From contig VBCQ01000207.1 in assembly GCA_005882155.1 (NCBI GenBank), forward strand, positions 24,703 to 40,800: a DNA stretch of 16,098 bases, written 5' to 3'. The position numbers were made by a program, and so were the translations under genes. Below are positions 7,414 through 14,856 of this stretch, one piece after another (position 1 is the stretch's first letter; each line of letters starts with the position of its first letter). The stretch is from Betaproteobacteria bacterium. GTDB lineage: Bacteria > Pseudomonadota > Gammaproteobacteria > Burkholderiales > Burkholderiaceae_C. A model generated the notes under the pieces. It was not told the origin of the DNA, did not search any database, and saw only the letters and a list, made by a program, of their open reading frames with translations.

Positions 7414-7436
7414 AGTTGGGTGGACTTCATTGGGCT

Positions 7437-9017
7437 TCACATGCGCCCCACGCCAAACTGCATCGCTCTCAACCGCCGCTCATCCGCATCCCGGCAAATG
7501 CTCAAGCACGCCGCCAGCACCGCGCGCGTATCCCGCGGGTCGATGACGCCATCGTCGAGCAACAAGCCCGAGGTGTAGAACGCATCGGCCTGGCGCTCGA
7601 ACACGTCGATGATCTTGGCGCTTTGTGCGTCGAGCGCCGCCGCATCTGCTGGCACGCCTTTGCGTGCTGCCCCTGCCTCGGCGACGATGCGCATCGTCTG
7701 TGCGGCCTGCTCGCCGCCCATCACGCGCGGTGCGTAGCCGCGGCCGCACATGCCGTAGTTGCCGGCGCCGAACGACGCGCCGCACTGGATCGTGATCTGC
7801 GGCACCGTGGCGTTGGTGACGGCCTGGATCATCTTCGAGCCGTGCTTGATCATGCCGCCTTGCTCGGCGTCGCGGCCGACCATGTATCCCGTCGTGTTTT
7901 GCAGATAAACGATCGCGTGGCCGAGCTGGCAACAGCGCTGGATGAAGTGCGTCGCCTTGTTCGCACCCGCCACGTCGATCGGCCCGTTGTTGCTGACGAT
8001 GCCGACCTCATCGCCTTCGATTCGGGCGTTGATGCACAGCGTCTGCGCGCCGTACAGCGGCTTGAATTCGAGAAGGTCCGAATCGTCGACGAGACGCGCG
8101 ACGATCTCGCGCATGTCGAGCGGCTGGCGCAGGTCGGCGGGCATCAGCGTCAGCAATTCGTCGGCGTCGAAGCGCGGTGCTGCGAAGTCACTTGACGATG
8201 CGCTCGAAGACCAACCGAGATGCGACACGACCTCGCGCGCGATCCCCAACGCATGCCGGTCGTCCTCGGCCAGATGCTCACCCAGGCCCGACACCGTGCT
8301 GTGCATTTCGGCGCCACCGAGCTCCTCTTCGGTCGCGACCTCGCCGGTCGCGGCCTTCAGCAGGGGCGGCCCGGCGAGGAAGGCGCGGGATCGCCCGCGC
8401 ACCATGATCACGACGTCGCTCAGGCCCGGCATGTACGCGCCGCCGGCGGTGCCCGAGCCGTGCTGCACGGTGATCACCGGGATGCCGGCGGCCGACAAGC
8501 GCGCGAGGTTGCGAAACAGCGCGCCGCCATGGACGAAGCCTTCGACGCGATAGCGCATCAGGTTCGCGCCGGCGCTCTCGACGAGGTGAACGAACGGCAG
8601 CTTGTTCTGCAGCGCGATTTCCTGCACGCGCAGGATCTTGTCGAGCCCCATCGCCTGGATCGCGCCGGCATCGATTCCCGAGTCGCTGGCGACGATCATG
8701 CAGCGCACGCCCGAAACCACGCCGATGCCGGCGACGATGCCGCCGCCGGGCACCGAGGTGTCGGCGTCCGGCGTGTCTTGCAGCCAGCCGGCGAGGCTGC
8801 ACAAGGGCAGATACGGCGTGCCGGGGTCGAGCAGCAGGGCGACGCGGTCGCGCGGCAGCAGCTGGCCGCGCTTGTCGAATACCGGCTTGGATTTCCCCGA
8901 CGTGTCGGCAGCGCGCTGCTCGAGCGCGCGCAGTGTCGCGATCCGCGAGAGCATCGCGTCGCGCCGCGCGAGCGCGACTGCACTGCGCGCGTTCCAGCTC
9001 GACGCGAACAGCGTCAT
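7437..9017 (-). CDS. Acyl-CoA carboxylase beta subunit (biotin-dependent carboxyltransferase; geranyl-/methylcrotonyl-CoA carboxylase type)
   Basis: This 526-residue carboxyltransferase would move CO2 from biotin to the gamma carbon of a branched 2-enoyl-CoA, or to the alpha carbon of a saturated acyl-CoA. Two crotonase-like halves are visible: the N-half with VESAGANL (146-153), GTAGGAYMPG (189-198) and FLAGPPLLKAATGE, and the C-half with NTTGYMVGRDAEQGG and GASFGAGNYGMCGRGY, which form the oxyanion holes for CoA and biotin. Length matches MCC and GCC beta subunits. Canonical MCC beta subunits have DSGGANLP followed by a PDRDHFG segment; here the sequence is ESAGANLMRYRVEGF, so it is not a typical LiuB and may be closer to AtuC. 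The ATG overlaps the dehydrogenase TGA (9014-9017). Its partner alpha subunit is two genes downstream. Confidence 0.92.
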   Translation of the reverse strand: MTLFASSWNARSAVALARRDAMLSRIATLRALEQRAADTSGKSKPVFDKRGQLLPRDRVALLLDPGTPYLPLCSLAGWLQDTPDADTSVPGGGIVAGIGVVSGVRCMIVASDSGIDAGAIQAMGLDKILRVQEIALQNKLPFVHLVESAGANLMRYRVEGFVHGGALFRNLARLSAAGIPVITVQHGSGTAGGAYMPGLSDVVIMVRGRSRAFLAGPPLLKAATGEVATEEELGGAEMHSTVSGLGEHLAEDDRHALGIAREVVSHLGWSSSASSSDFAAPRFDADELLTLMPADLRQPLDMREIVARLVDDSDLLEFKPLYGAQTLCINARIEGDEVGIVSNNGPIDVAGANKATHFIQRCCQLGHAIVYLQNTTGYMVGRDAEQGGMIKHGSKMIQAVTNATVPQITIQCGASFGAGNYGMCGRGYAPRVMGGEQAAQTMRIVAEAGAARKGVPADAAALDAQSAKIIDVFERQADAFYTSGLLLDDGVIDPRDTRAVLAACLSICRDADERRLRAMQFGVGRM

Positions 9018-9913
9018 GTCGCGAGCACCTTCGGCAACACGCCGCGATGAAAGCCGTCGAACGGCTTGACGGCCTTGTGCGCGGCGGCCTGCGCATCGGG
9101 CAAGCCCATGCTCCAGCCCATGCGCACCTGCGGCCGCGCACCGTCGACGCGCAACACCGATCCGCTGATGAAGCTCGCCGCGGGGCTGAGCAAAAAGACG
9201 ATCGCCGCCGACGTTTCGGCCTCGGTGCCGAAGCGGCCGATCGGCACGGTCTTGCGCATTGCGCGCAGCATTGCGCCGGCTTCGCTCGGGTAGTGGTCCA
9301 TACCGCTCGAAGCGATGTAGCCGGGCGCGACCGCATTGACGCGCACGCCGTTCACGGCCCATTCGACGGCGGCCGTTTCGGTGAAGCTCACCATCCCCGC
9401 GCGCGCCGCGCCGCTGTGGCCCATGCCCGGCATCGAACCCCACATGTCGGCGACGATGTTGACGATCGCGCCGCCGCTCGACTTCATCGACTGCATGTAG
9501 CACTCGCGCGCCATCAGGAAGCCTCCGGTCAGATTGGTCGCGACGACCGCCTCCCATCCCTTGGCGCTGATCGTGTCGAGCGGCGCGATGTACTGTCCGC
9601 CCGCGTTGTTGACGAGCGCATCGATTCGCCCATGCGTCGCGACGATCGCCGCGACGCTGCGCTTGACCGCGTCTTCGTCGCGAATGTCGAAGGCCGCGGT
9701 GTCGGCGACACCGCCGTCGTCGCCGATCTCGTTGGCCACCGCGAACAGCTTGCCGGGGCTGCGCCCGACCAGCACGACGGTCGCGCCGAGGGCGGCGAGC
9801 TCGTGGGCGGTGCAACGCCCTATGCCCGAGCCGCCGCCGGTGACGACGATGACCTGGCCGGCGAACAAGCCAGGCGCGAAGACCGATCGATAGCGTCGTG
9901 GTGTCGCGGTCAT
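9014..9913 (-). CDS. Short-chain dehydrogenase/reductase of the PECR/2,4-dienoyl-CoA reductase type
   Basis: This 299-residue Rossmann-fold oxidoreductase has the dinucleotide motif TGGGSGIG (25-32), NNAG (102-105) and VNAVAPGYI near residue 200. The classic YxxxK pair is absent; the equivalent stretch is HSGAARAG (166-173). That is a family trait of peroxisomal trans-2-enoyl-CoA reductase and dienoyl-CoA reductases, which share GGQxxxP, ISxKGW and LLSPAASFISG segments with this protein, so it is not a sign of inactivity. It probably reduces the double bond of an enoyl- or dienoyl-CoA with NAD(P)H; the Atu cluster also carries SDR genes (AtuB, AtuG) of less certain role. The ATG at 9913 overlaps the TetR TGA, and the TGA overlaps the carboxyltransferase ATG, so three genes are chained by translational coupling. 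Confidence 0.9.
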   Translation of the reverse strand: MTATPRRYRSVFAPGLFAGQVIVVTGGGSGIGRCTAHELAALGATVVLVGRSPGKLFAVANEIGDDGGVADTAAFDIRDEDAVKRSVAAIVATHGRIDALVNNAGGQYIAPLDTISAKGWEAVVATNLTGGFLMARECYMQSMKSSGGAIVNIVADMWGSMPGMGHSGAARAGMVSFTETAAVEWAVNGVRVNAVAPGYIASSGMDHYPSEAGAMLRAMRKTVPIGRFGTEAETSAAIVFLLSPAASFISGSVLRVDGARPQVRMGWSMGLPDAQAAAHKAVKPFDGFHRGVLPKVLAT

Positions 9914-10569
9914 GCAGACTCCTCGTGAACGAACAAGGCCATCGCCGCGTCGGTCAGCTCGTCGAGCGACGCGCGTTTCTTCGCGTCGAACCATTGCACC
10001 GACCAGTTCAGCGCGCCGAAGATCAGGAGACGCGCGAGGTGCGCGTCGACACGCAGGCGGCCGCTCGCGACGAGCGAACGCAGCACCGGCATCCACACCG
10101 CCTCGTAGTCGCGCTGCAGCTTGGCGATGCCTGCGCGCTGGCGCGCGCTGAGCGAGCGCGACTCGTAGAGCATCACCGGGATGAAGTCTCGACCCGGCCC
10201 ATGCAGCGTGTCGAAATGCGAGCGGATCAGGCGGTGCAGCGCCTGCCGCGGATCGTCATGGGGCTGCAGCGCGCTCGCCTGCCGCGCCAGCGCCGCGCGC
10301 ATGCCTTCGTCCATCACCGCGTAGAGCAGCGCGGCCTTGCTCTTGAAGTGATAGAACGGCGACCCCGAATGCATGCCGACGGCAGCGGCGATGTCGCGCG
10401 TGCTCGTCGCATCGAAGCCCTTGCGGCGGAACAATCGCGCCGCGGCCCTCAGCAGCTCTTGCCGGCGGTTGCCTTCGTCGCGCTCGTCGAGCGTCTTGCG
10501 CGGCCGGCCGCGCGAACGCTTGACCACGGGCGGCGCCGGGGGGACAGTGGCCAGAGCGCGAACGATCAT
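9910..10569 (-). CDS. TetR/AcrR-family transcriptional regulator
   Basis: This 219-residue regulator has a basic N-terminal tail (KRSRGRPRKT, 17-26) and a TetR helix-turn-helix at about residues 56-78 (STRDIAAAVGMHSGSPFYHFKSKAALL), followed by an all-helical ligand-binding and dimerisation domain. It is the first gene of the minus-strand operon and divergent from the thiolase operon, so it most likely represses both until an acyl-CoA or precursor binds. The ATG at 10569 is preceded by GAGA at suitable distance; an ATG eight codons earlier is possible but would remove most of the leader and run into the operator. The regulator stop overlaps the start of the dehydrogenase gene, so regulator and enzymes share one message. 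The ligand is unknown; AtuR and PsrA or FadR-like TetR proteins are functional analogues. Confidence 0.92.
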   Translation of the reverse strand: MIVRALATVPPAPPVVKRSRGRPRKTLDERDEGNRRQELLRAAARLFRRKGFDATSTRDIAAAVGMHSGSPFYHFKSKAALLYAVMDEGMRAALARQASALQPHDDPRQALHRLIRSHFDTLHGPGRDFIPVMLYESRSLSARQRAGIAKLQRDYEAVWMPVLRSLVASGRLRVDAHLARLLIFGALNWSVQWFDAKKRASLDELTDAAMALFVHEESA

Positions 10570-10578
10570 CGTGTCTCG

Positions 10579-10607
10579 ATTTTCACAAAGCATCTGCTTT
10601 GCATAAA
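10579..10607 (-). promoter_or_regulatory. Possible promoter of the TetR-led operon
   Basis: Read on the minus strand, TTTATG (10607-10602) and GAAAAT (10584-10579) are separated by exactly 17 bp. They match the sigma-70 consensus at 3 of 6 and 4 of 6 positions, so the call is weak. The palindromic operator fills the whole spacer, which would allow autorepression. The -10 box ends about 10 bp before the ATG, so the leader would be very short. Confidence 0.35.
10586..10601. promoter_or_regulatory. Likely TetR operator: CAAAGCA-TC-TGCTTTG
   Basis: This is a perfect inverted repeat with 7-bp arms and a 2-bp centre in the 73-bp region between the divergent TetR and thiolase genes. Size, symmetry and position are those of TetR-family operators. 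It overlaps the expected -35 region of the thiolase promoter and the spacer of the candidate TetR promoter, so one bound dimer could block both directions. Confidence 0.7.
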
Positions 10608-10610
10608 GTC

Positions 10611-10616
10611 TATACT
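10611..10616 (+). promoter_or_regulatory. Probable -10 box (TATACT) of the thiolase operon
   Basis: TATACT matches the sigma-70 -10 consensus at 5 of 6 positions and stands out in GC-rich DNA. The -35 region at 17-bp spacing (AAGCAT) is poor and lies inside the operator palindrome. Transcription would start about 20 bases before the ATG, leaving room for the AAGGAG ribosome binding site at 10631-10636. Confidence 0.5.
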
Positions 10617-10642
10617 GATTCCGGTTTGAAAAGGAGCGTTCG

Positions 10643-11848
10643 ATGACAGACGCATTCGTGTTCGACGCCATTCGCACGCCGCGTGGCAAGGGCAAGAAGG
10701 ACGGCCGCCTGCACGAGGTCAAGCCGATCGACCTGCTCGTCGGCGTGCTCGGCGAATTGCAGCGGCGCAACGGCTTCGACACCGCGGAAGTCGACGACGT
10801 CGTGATGGGTTGCGTGACGCCGGTCGGCGAGCAGGGCGCGTGCATCGCGAAGACCGCGGCGATCAAAGCCGGCTGGGACGTTCGCTGCGCCGGCGTGCAG
10901 ATCAATCGCTTCTGCGCATCGGGCCTCGAAGCGGTGAACCTTGCAGCGCAGAAGGTGCGCTCGGGCTGGGAAGACCTCGTTGTCGCCGGCGGCGTCGAGA
11001 GCATGTCGCGCGTGCCGCTCGGCTCGGATGGCGGCGCGTGGGCGCAGGACCCGCAGACGAGCATGGCGACCGACTTCGTGCCGCAAGGCATCGGCGCCGA
11101 CCTGATCGCGACCCTCGACGGCTTCAGCCGCGACGATGTCGACGCGTTCGCGCTCGAGTCGCAGCGCCGCGCAGCGAAGGCACGAGACAGCGGCTTCTTC
11201 GCGCGCTCGGTCGTGCCGGTGTTAGACGAGCTCGGCCTCGCGATCCTCGAGCACGACGAATTCATCAAGCCGCAGACGACGCTCGAAGGCCTCGCTGCGC
11301 TGAAGCCGTCGTTCGATCAGCTCGGCGCGATGGGATTCGACGCGGTCGCGATCAAGCGCTATCCGCAGGTCGAGCGCATCCACCATGTGCACCACGCCGG
11401 CAATTCATCAGGCATCGTCGACGGCGCCGCGGCGGTGCTGATCGGCTCCGAGGCGAAAGGCCGCATGTTCGGCCTGACGCCGCGTGCACGCATCGTCGCC
11501 ACCGCGCTGTCGGGCGCCGACCCGACCATCATGCTCACCGGCCCGATGCCGGCCGCGCGCAAGGCGCTCGCGAAGGCGGGGATGGGCATCGAGCAGATCG
11601 ATCTCTTCGAAATCAACGAGGCCTTCGCCGCGGTGCCGATGCGCTTCATGAAGGAGCTCGGTGTGCCGCGCGAGAAGGTCAACGTCAACGGCGGCGCGAT
11701 CGCGATGGGCCACCCGCTCGGCGCGACCGGCGCAATGATTCTCGGCACCCTCATCGACGAGCTGCACCGGCGCAAGCTTCGCTACGGCATGGCGACGCTG
11801 TGCGTCGGCGGCGGCATGGGCATCGCGACCATCGTCGAAAGAATCTGA
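10643..11848 (+). CDS. Acetyl-CoA acyltransferase/thiolase (FadA-like)
   Basis: This 401-residue thiolase would cleave a 3-ketoacyl-CoA with CoA to give acetyl-CoA (or propionyl-CoA) and a shortened acyl-CoA, the last step of beta-oxidation. The nucleophilic cysteine is in NRFCASGL (about residue 91), the histidine in GGAIAMGHPLGATGA (about 355) and the second cysteine in LCVGGGMG near the C-terminus; FEINEAFA is also present. All catalytic parts are intact and the length is normal. ATG is preceded by AAGGAG with a six-base gap. It leads the plus-strand operon, divergent from the TetR gene, and ends 2 bp before the start of the FadB-like gene, which would supply its substrate. Degradative use is favoured over biosynthesis by that pairing. 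Confidence 0.95.
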   Translation: MTDAFVFDAIRTPRGKGKKDGRLHEVKPIDLLVGVLGELQRRNGFDTAEVDDVVMGCVTPVGEQGACIAKTAAIKAGWDVRCAGVQINRFCASGLEAVNLAAQKVRSGWEDLVVAGGVESMSRVPLGSDGGAWAQDPQTSMATDFVPQGIGADLIATLDGFSRDDVDAFALESQRRAAKARDSGFFARSVVPVLDELGLAILEHDEFIKPQTTLEGLAALKPSFDQLGAMGFDAVAIKRYPQVERIHHVHHAGNSSGIVDGAAAVLIGSEAKGRMFGLTPRARIVATALSGADPTIMLTGPMPAARKALAKAGMGIEQIDLFEINEAFAAVPMRFMKELGVPREKVNVNGGAIAMGHPLGATGAMILGTLIDELHRRKLRYGMATLCVGGGMGIATIVERI

Positions 11849-11850
11849 GC

Positions 11851-14010
11851 ATGAAAACCATCCGCTACGACCTCGATGCGCAAGGCATCGCGACGATCAC
11901 CTTCGACGAGCCCGGCTCGCCGGTCAACACGATGTGTCTCGCTTGGCAGGACGACATGTCGGAGGTCGTCGCACGCGTTGTCGATGATTCATCGAAGATC
12001 AAAGGCATCGTGCTCGCGTCGGCCAAGACCACCTTCTTCGCCGGCGCTGACCTGAAGGGCGTGATGCGCTTGACGCCGGCCGATGCCCCGCGCTGCTTCG
12101 CCGAAGTCGAGCAGGTGAAGAAGAATTTCCGCACGCTCGAGACCTTGGGTAAGCCGGTGGTGGCGTGCCTGAACGGCAGCGCGCTCGGCGGCGGCTGGGA
12201 AGTCGCGCTGGTCGCGCACCATCGCGTCGCGGTCGACGATCGCCAGGCGCAGTTCGGCACGCCCGAAGTCACGCTCGGATTGATCCCCGGCGCGTCGGGA
12301 ATCACGAAGACGACGCGGCTGCTCGGCTTGATGGGTGCGCAGCCGTTCATCGTCGAAGGCAAGACCTTCGGCGCACGCGAGGCGCTCGAGCTCGGCCTGA
12401 TTCACGAGCTGGTCAGCGACGCTGCGCGCCTGCGCGACCGTGCGCTGGCGTGGATCGCCGAGCATCCGAGCGCGCAGCAACCGTGGGACGACAAGAACTA
12501 CAAGATGCCGGGTGGCACGCCGGCGAACCCGAAGATCGCTACGGCCTTGACGGTCGCGCCGGCGATGCTCCGCAAGACGACTCGTGGGCTTTATCCCGCC
12601 GCCGAAGCGGCGCTCGCCGTGATGGTCGAGGGCGCGCTCGTGGACTTCGACACCGCGCTGCGCATCGAGAGCCGGCACCTCGCGAAGCTCGCGACCGGCG
12701 CGAACGCGAAGGCGATGATCAGCGCCTTCTTCTTCGACCTCAATGCGATCAAGTCGGGCCAGTCGCGGCCGCGCGATGTGCCGCGCAGCCGGCCGGCGAA
12801 GGTCGGCGTGCTCGGCGCCGGGATGATGGGCGCGGGCATCGCCTGGGCCAATGCGTCGCGCGGCATCGCGACGGTGCTGAAGGATGTGAGCCTCGCGCAG
12901 GCGGAGGCGGGCCGCACCTACAGCGCGAAGCTTGCCGAGGCGCGCGTTGCGAAGGGCCGCATGACTGCGGATGAGTGCGATGCATTGCTCGCCTGCATCA
13001 CACCGACCGAGCGCGACGCCGACCTGCGCGGCTGCGACCTCATCATCGAGGCGGTGTTCGAGAACCGTGCGCTGAAGGGGGAGGTCACACGCGCTGCCGA
13101 GACCATGCTCGCGGCGGCGAATGGTTTTGCGACGGGCGTGTTCGCGTCGAACACGTCGACCCTGCCGATCTCGGGTCTCGCTGAAGCCAGCGCGCGGCCG
13201 GAGAAGTTCATCGGCATCCATTTCTTCTCGCCGGTCGACAAGATGAAGCTGGTCGAGATCATTCGCGGCCAACGCACCGACGACGAGACGGTGGCGCGCG
13301 CGTTCGACTACGTGCAGGCGATCGGCAAGCTGCCGATCGTCGTCAACGACTCGCGCGGCTTCTTCACCAGCCGCGTCTTCGGCAGCTTCGTGATGGAAGG
13401 CGCGGCGATGCTCGGCGAAGGAATTCCGGCCGCGGTGGTCGAGAACGCCGGCATCCAGGCCGGCATGCCGGTCGGGCCGTTGGCGGTGCTCGATGAAACG
13501 GCGCTGAGCCTGTCGGTCCATGTGCTCGAGCAAACGCGTGCCGACTTTGCTTCTGAGGGCAAGACGTACACGGCGAGCCCCGGCGAGCGGCTCGTCGAGC
13601 TGATGGTCAAGGAGCACAAGCGCGCCGGCCGCGCCGCAGGGGGCGGCTTCTACGACTATCCGGCCGGCGGCAAGAAGACGCTGTGGCCGCAGCTGAAGAC
13701 GCTGTTCGAGAAGCCGAACGTCGCCTGGGACATCGCCGAGCTGAAAGACCGCTTGCTCTATCGCCAAGCGATCGAGACTGCGCGCTGCCGGCACGAAGGC
13801 GTGCTGACGACAGTGCACGACGCCAACATCGGCTCGATCTTCGGCATCGGCTTTCCGGGCTGGACTGGTGGGGCGCTGCAGTTCATTTACGGCATGGGCA
13901 TTGATGCGTTCGCGCAGCGCGCCGGGCAGTTGGCGCAGCGTCATGGCGCGGGGTTCGCGGTCGATGCGGCGCTGCTGCAAACGTTGCGCGAACACGAGCC
14001 GCGGTATTGA
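11851..14010 (+). CDS. FadB-like bifunctional enoyl-CoA hydratase / 3-hydroxyacyl-CoA dehydrogenase
   Basis: This 719-residue fusion carries out hydration of 2-enoyl-CoA and NAD-dependent oxidation of the 3-hydroxyacyl-CoA. The N-terminal crotonase domain (about 1-290) has FFAGADLKG, GGGWE (Glu117) and GTPEVTLGLIPG (Glu139), so both hydratase glutamates are present. The dehydrogenase part starts near 316 with VGVLGAGMMGAG (NAD binding, 322-329) and contains GIHFFSPVDKM with His457, followed by the HAD C-terminal domains with ESRGFF-like NDSRGFFTSRV. Order and length match FadB/FadJ. It starts 2 bp after the thiolase stop with no strong ribosome binding site, so it is probably translated by coupling, and is presumably the alpha partner of a trifunctional-type complex with that thiolase. 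The downstream gap to the crotonase gene holds a hairpin repeat. Confidence 0.94.
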   Translation: MKTIRYDLDAQGIATITFDEPGSPVNTMCLAWQDDMSEVVARVVDDSSKIKGIVLASAKTTFFAGADLKGVMRLTPADAPRCFAEVEQVKKNFRTLETLGKPVVACLNGSALGGGWEVALVAHHRVAVDDRQAQFGTPEVTLGLIPGASGITKTTRLLGLMGAQPFIVEGKTFGAREALELGLIHELVSDAARLRDRALAWIAEHPSAQQPWDDKNYKMPGGTPANPKIATALTVAPAMLRKTTRGLYPAAEAALAVMVEGALVDFDTALRIESRHLAKLATGANAKAMISAFFFDLNAIKSGQSRPRDVPRSRPAKVGVLGAGMMGAGIAWANASRGIATVLKDVSLAQAEAGRTYSAKLAEARVAKGRMTADECDALLACITPTERDADLRGCDLIIEAVFENRALKGEVTRAAETMLAAANGFATGVFASNTSTLPISGLAEASARPEKFIGIHFFSPVDKMKLVEIIRGQRTDDETVARAFDYVQAIGKLPIVVNDSRGFFTSRVFGSFVMEGAAMLGEGIPAAVVENAGIQAGMPVGPLAVLDETALSLSVHVLEQTRADFASEGKTYTASPGERLVELMVKEHKRAGRAAGGGFYDYPAGGKKTLWPQLKTLFEKPNVAWDIAELKDRLLYRQAIETARCRHEGVLTTVHDANIGSIFGIGFPGWTGGALQFIYGMGIDAFAQRAGQLAQRHGAGFAVDAALLQTLREHEPRY

Positions 14011-14014
14011 GGTA

Positions 14015-14043
14015 TTTCTCCCTCTCCCAGGGGGAGAGGGAAC
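14015..14043. repeat. Dispersed short palindromic repeat, copy 2
   Basis: A perfect 10-bp stem, TCCCTCTCCC (14019-14028) with GGGAGAGGGA (14032-14041) and an AGG loop, lies in the 46-bp gap between the FadB-like stop and the crotonase start. Flanks TTTCTC and AAC match copy 1 at 2155-2184. With no T-tract it is unlikely to terminate, but as an RNA hairpin just ahead of the AAAGG ribosome binding site (14045-14049) it could lower or modulate crotonase translation. Confidence 0.8.
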
Positions 14044-14056
14044 GAAAGGCAAGGAC

Positions 14057-14830
14057 ATGAGCAGCGTCTCATACGAGCGCACGCGGCACATTGCCGTCGT
14101 GACGATCCATCGGCCCGAGCGGCGCAATGCGGTCGATGCGGCGACGGCCACCGAGTTGGCCGATGCGTTTCGCCGCTTCGAGGCCGACGACGAGGCGTTC
14201 GTTGCGATCCTGCAAGGCGAGGGCAACAGCTTTTGCGCCGGTGCCGACTTGAAGGCACTGACCGAGGGCGAGCGCGACCGCGTGCGCTTTCATGGCGACG
14301 CTCCGATGGGTCCGACCCGTATGCATTTGTCGAAGCCGGTGATCGCGGCGATCGAAGGTCATGCGGTGGCCGGCGGCATGGAGCTTGCGCTGTGGTGCGA
14401 CTTGCGCGTGATGGCCGAGACCGCGCTGCTCGGCATCTTCTGTCGCCGCTTCGGCGTGCCGCTGGTCGACGGCGGCACGGTGCGCCTTGCGCGCCTCATT
14501 GGCCAGTCGCGCGCGATGGACTTGATTCTGACCGGCCGACCGGTGACTGCGAGCGAAGCGATGACGATGGGCCTCGCCAATCGCGTCGCACCGCCGGGGC
14601 AAGCCTTGCTCGCCGCGACCGCGCTGGCCGAAGAGGTCGCCGCTTTCCCCCAGACCTGTCTGCGCAACGATCGGATGTCGGTGCTCGAGCAATGGGGCAT
14701 GAGCGAGGAAGAGGCGATGCGCAACGAGCTGCAGCGTGGCCTTGCGACGCTGGCCGGCGGCGAGACCCTCGAAGGCGCGACGCGGTTCGCGCAGGGCGCC
14801 GGCCGCCATGGCCGATTCGGCGCCGAATGA
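14057..14830 (+). CDS. Crotonase/enoyl-CoA hydratase family protein lacking the second catalytic Glu
   Basis: This 257-residue crotonase-fold protein acts on an acyl-CoA thioester. The oxyanion-hole motif FCAGADLKAL (59-68) and GGMEL with Glu109 (the first hydratase glutamate) are intact. The position of the second glutamate lies in GIFCRRFGVPLVDGG (126-140), where my alignment through GGTxRL puts Cys129 in place of Glu; this CRRFGVPLxDGG pattern defines a subgroup whose chemistry need not be hydration. The ATG at 14057 was chosen because AAAGG lies seven bases upstream and homology begins there; the open frame upstream overlaps the FadB-like gene. It is the third gene of the plus-strand operon, set apart by a hairpin repeat. 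The stop is 26 bp from the stop of the convergent exported-protein gene. Confidence 0.9.
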   Translation: MSSVSYERTRHIAVVTIHRPERRNAVDAATATELADAFRRFEADDEAFVAILQGEGNSFCAGADLKALTEGERDRVRFHGDAPMGPTRMHLSKPVIAAIEGHAVAGGMELALWCDLRVMAETALLGIFCRRFGVPLVDGGTVRLARLIGQSRAMDLILTGRPVTASEAMTMGLANRVAPPGQALLAATALAEEVAAFPQTCLRNDRMSVLEQWGMSEEEAMRNELQRGLATLAGGETLEGATRFAQGAGRHGRFGAE

Positions 14831-14856
14831 CGCGCGCCGAAGATGTCAGCGCGGCA

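Noticed and set aside
6377..7546. 389-codon plus-strand open frame opposite the dehydrogenase
   Set aside because: Antisense shadow; it crosses the repeat hairpin and shows no domain or ribosome binding site.
10810..11850. 5' extension of the FadB-like frame through the thiolase gene
   Set aside because: Arg-rich out-of-frame reading of the thiolase; homology starts at ATG 11851.
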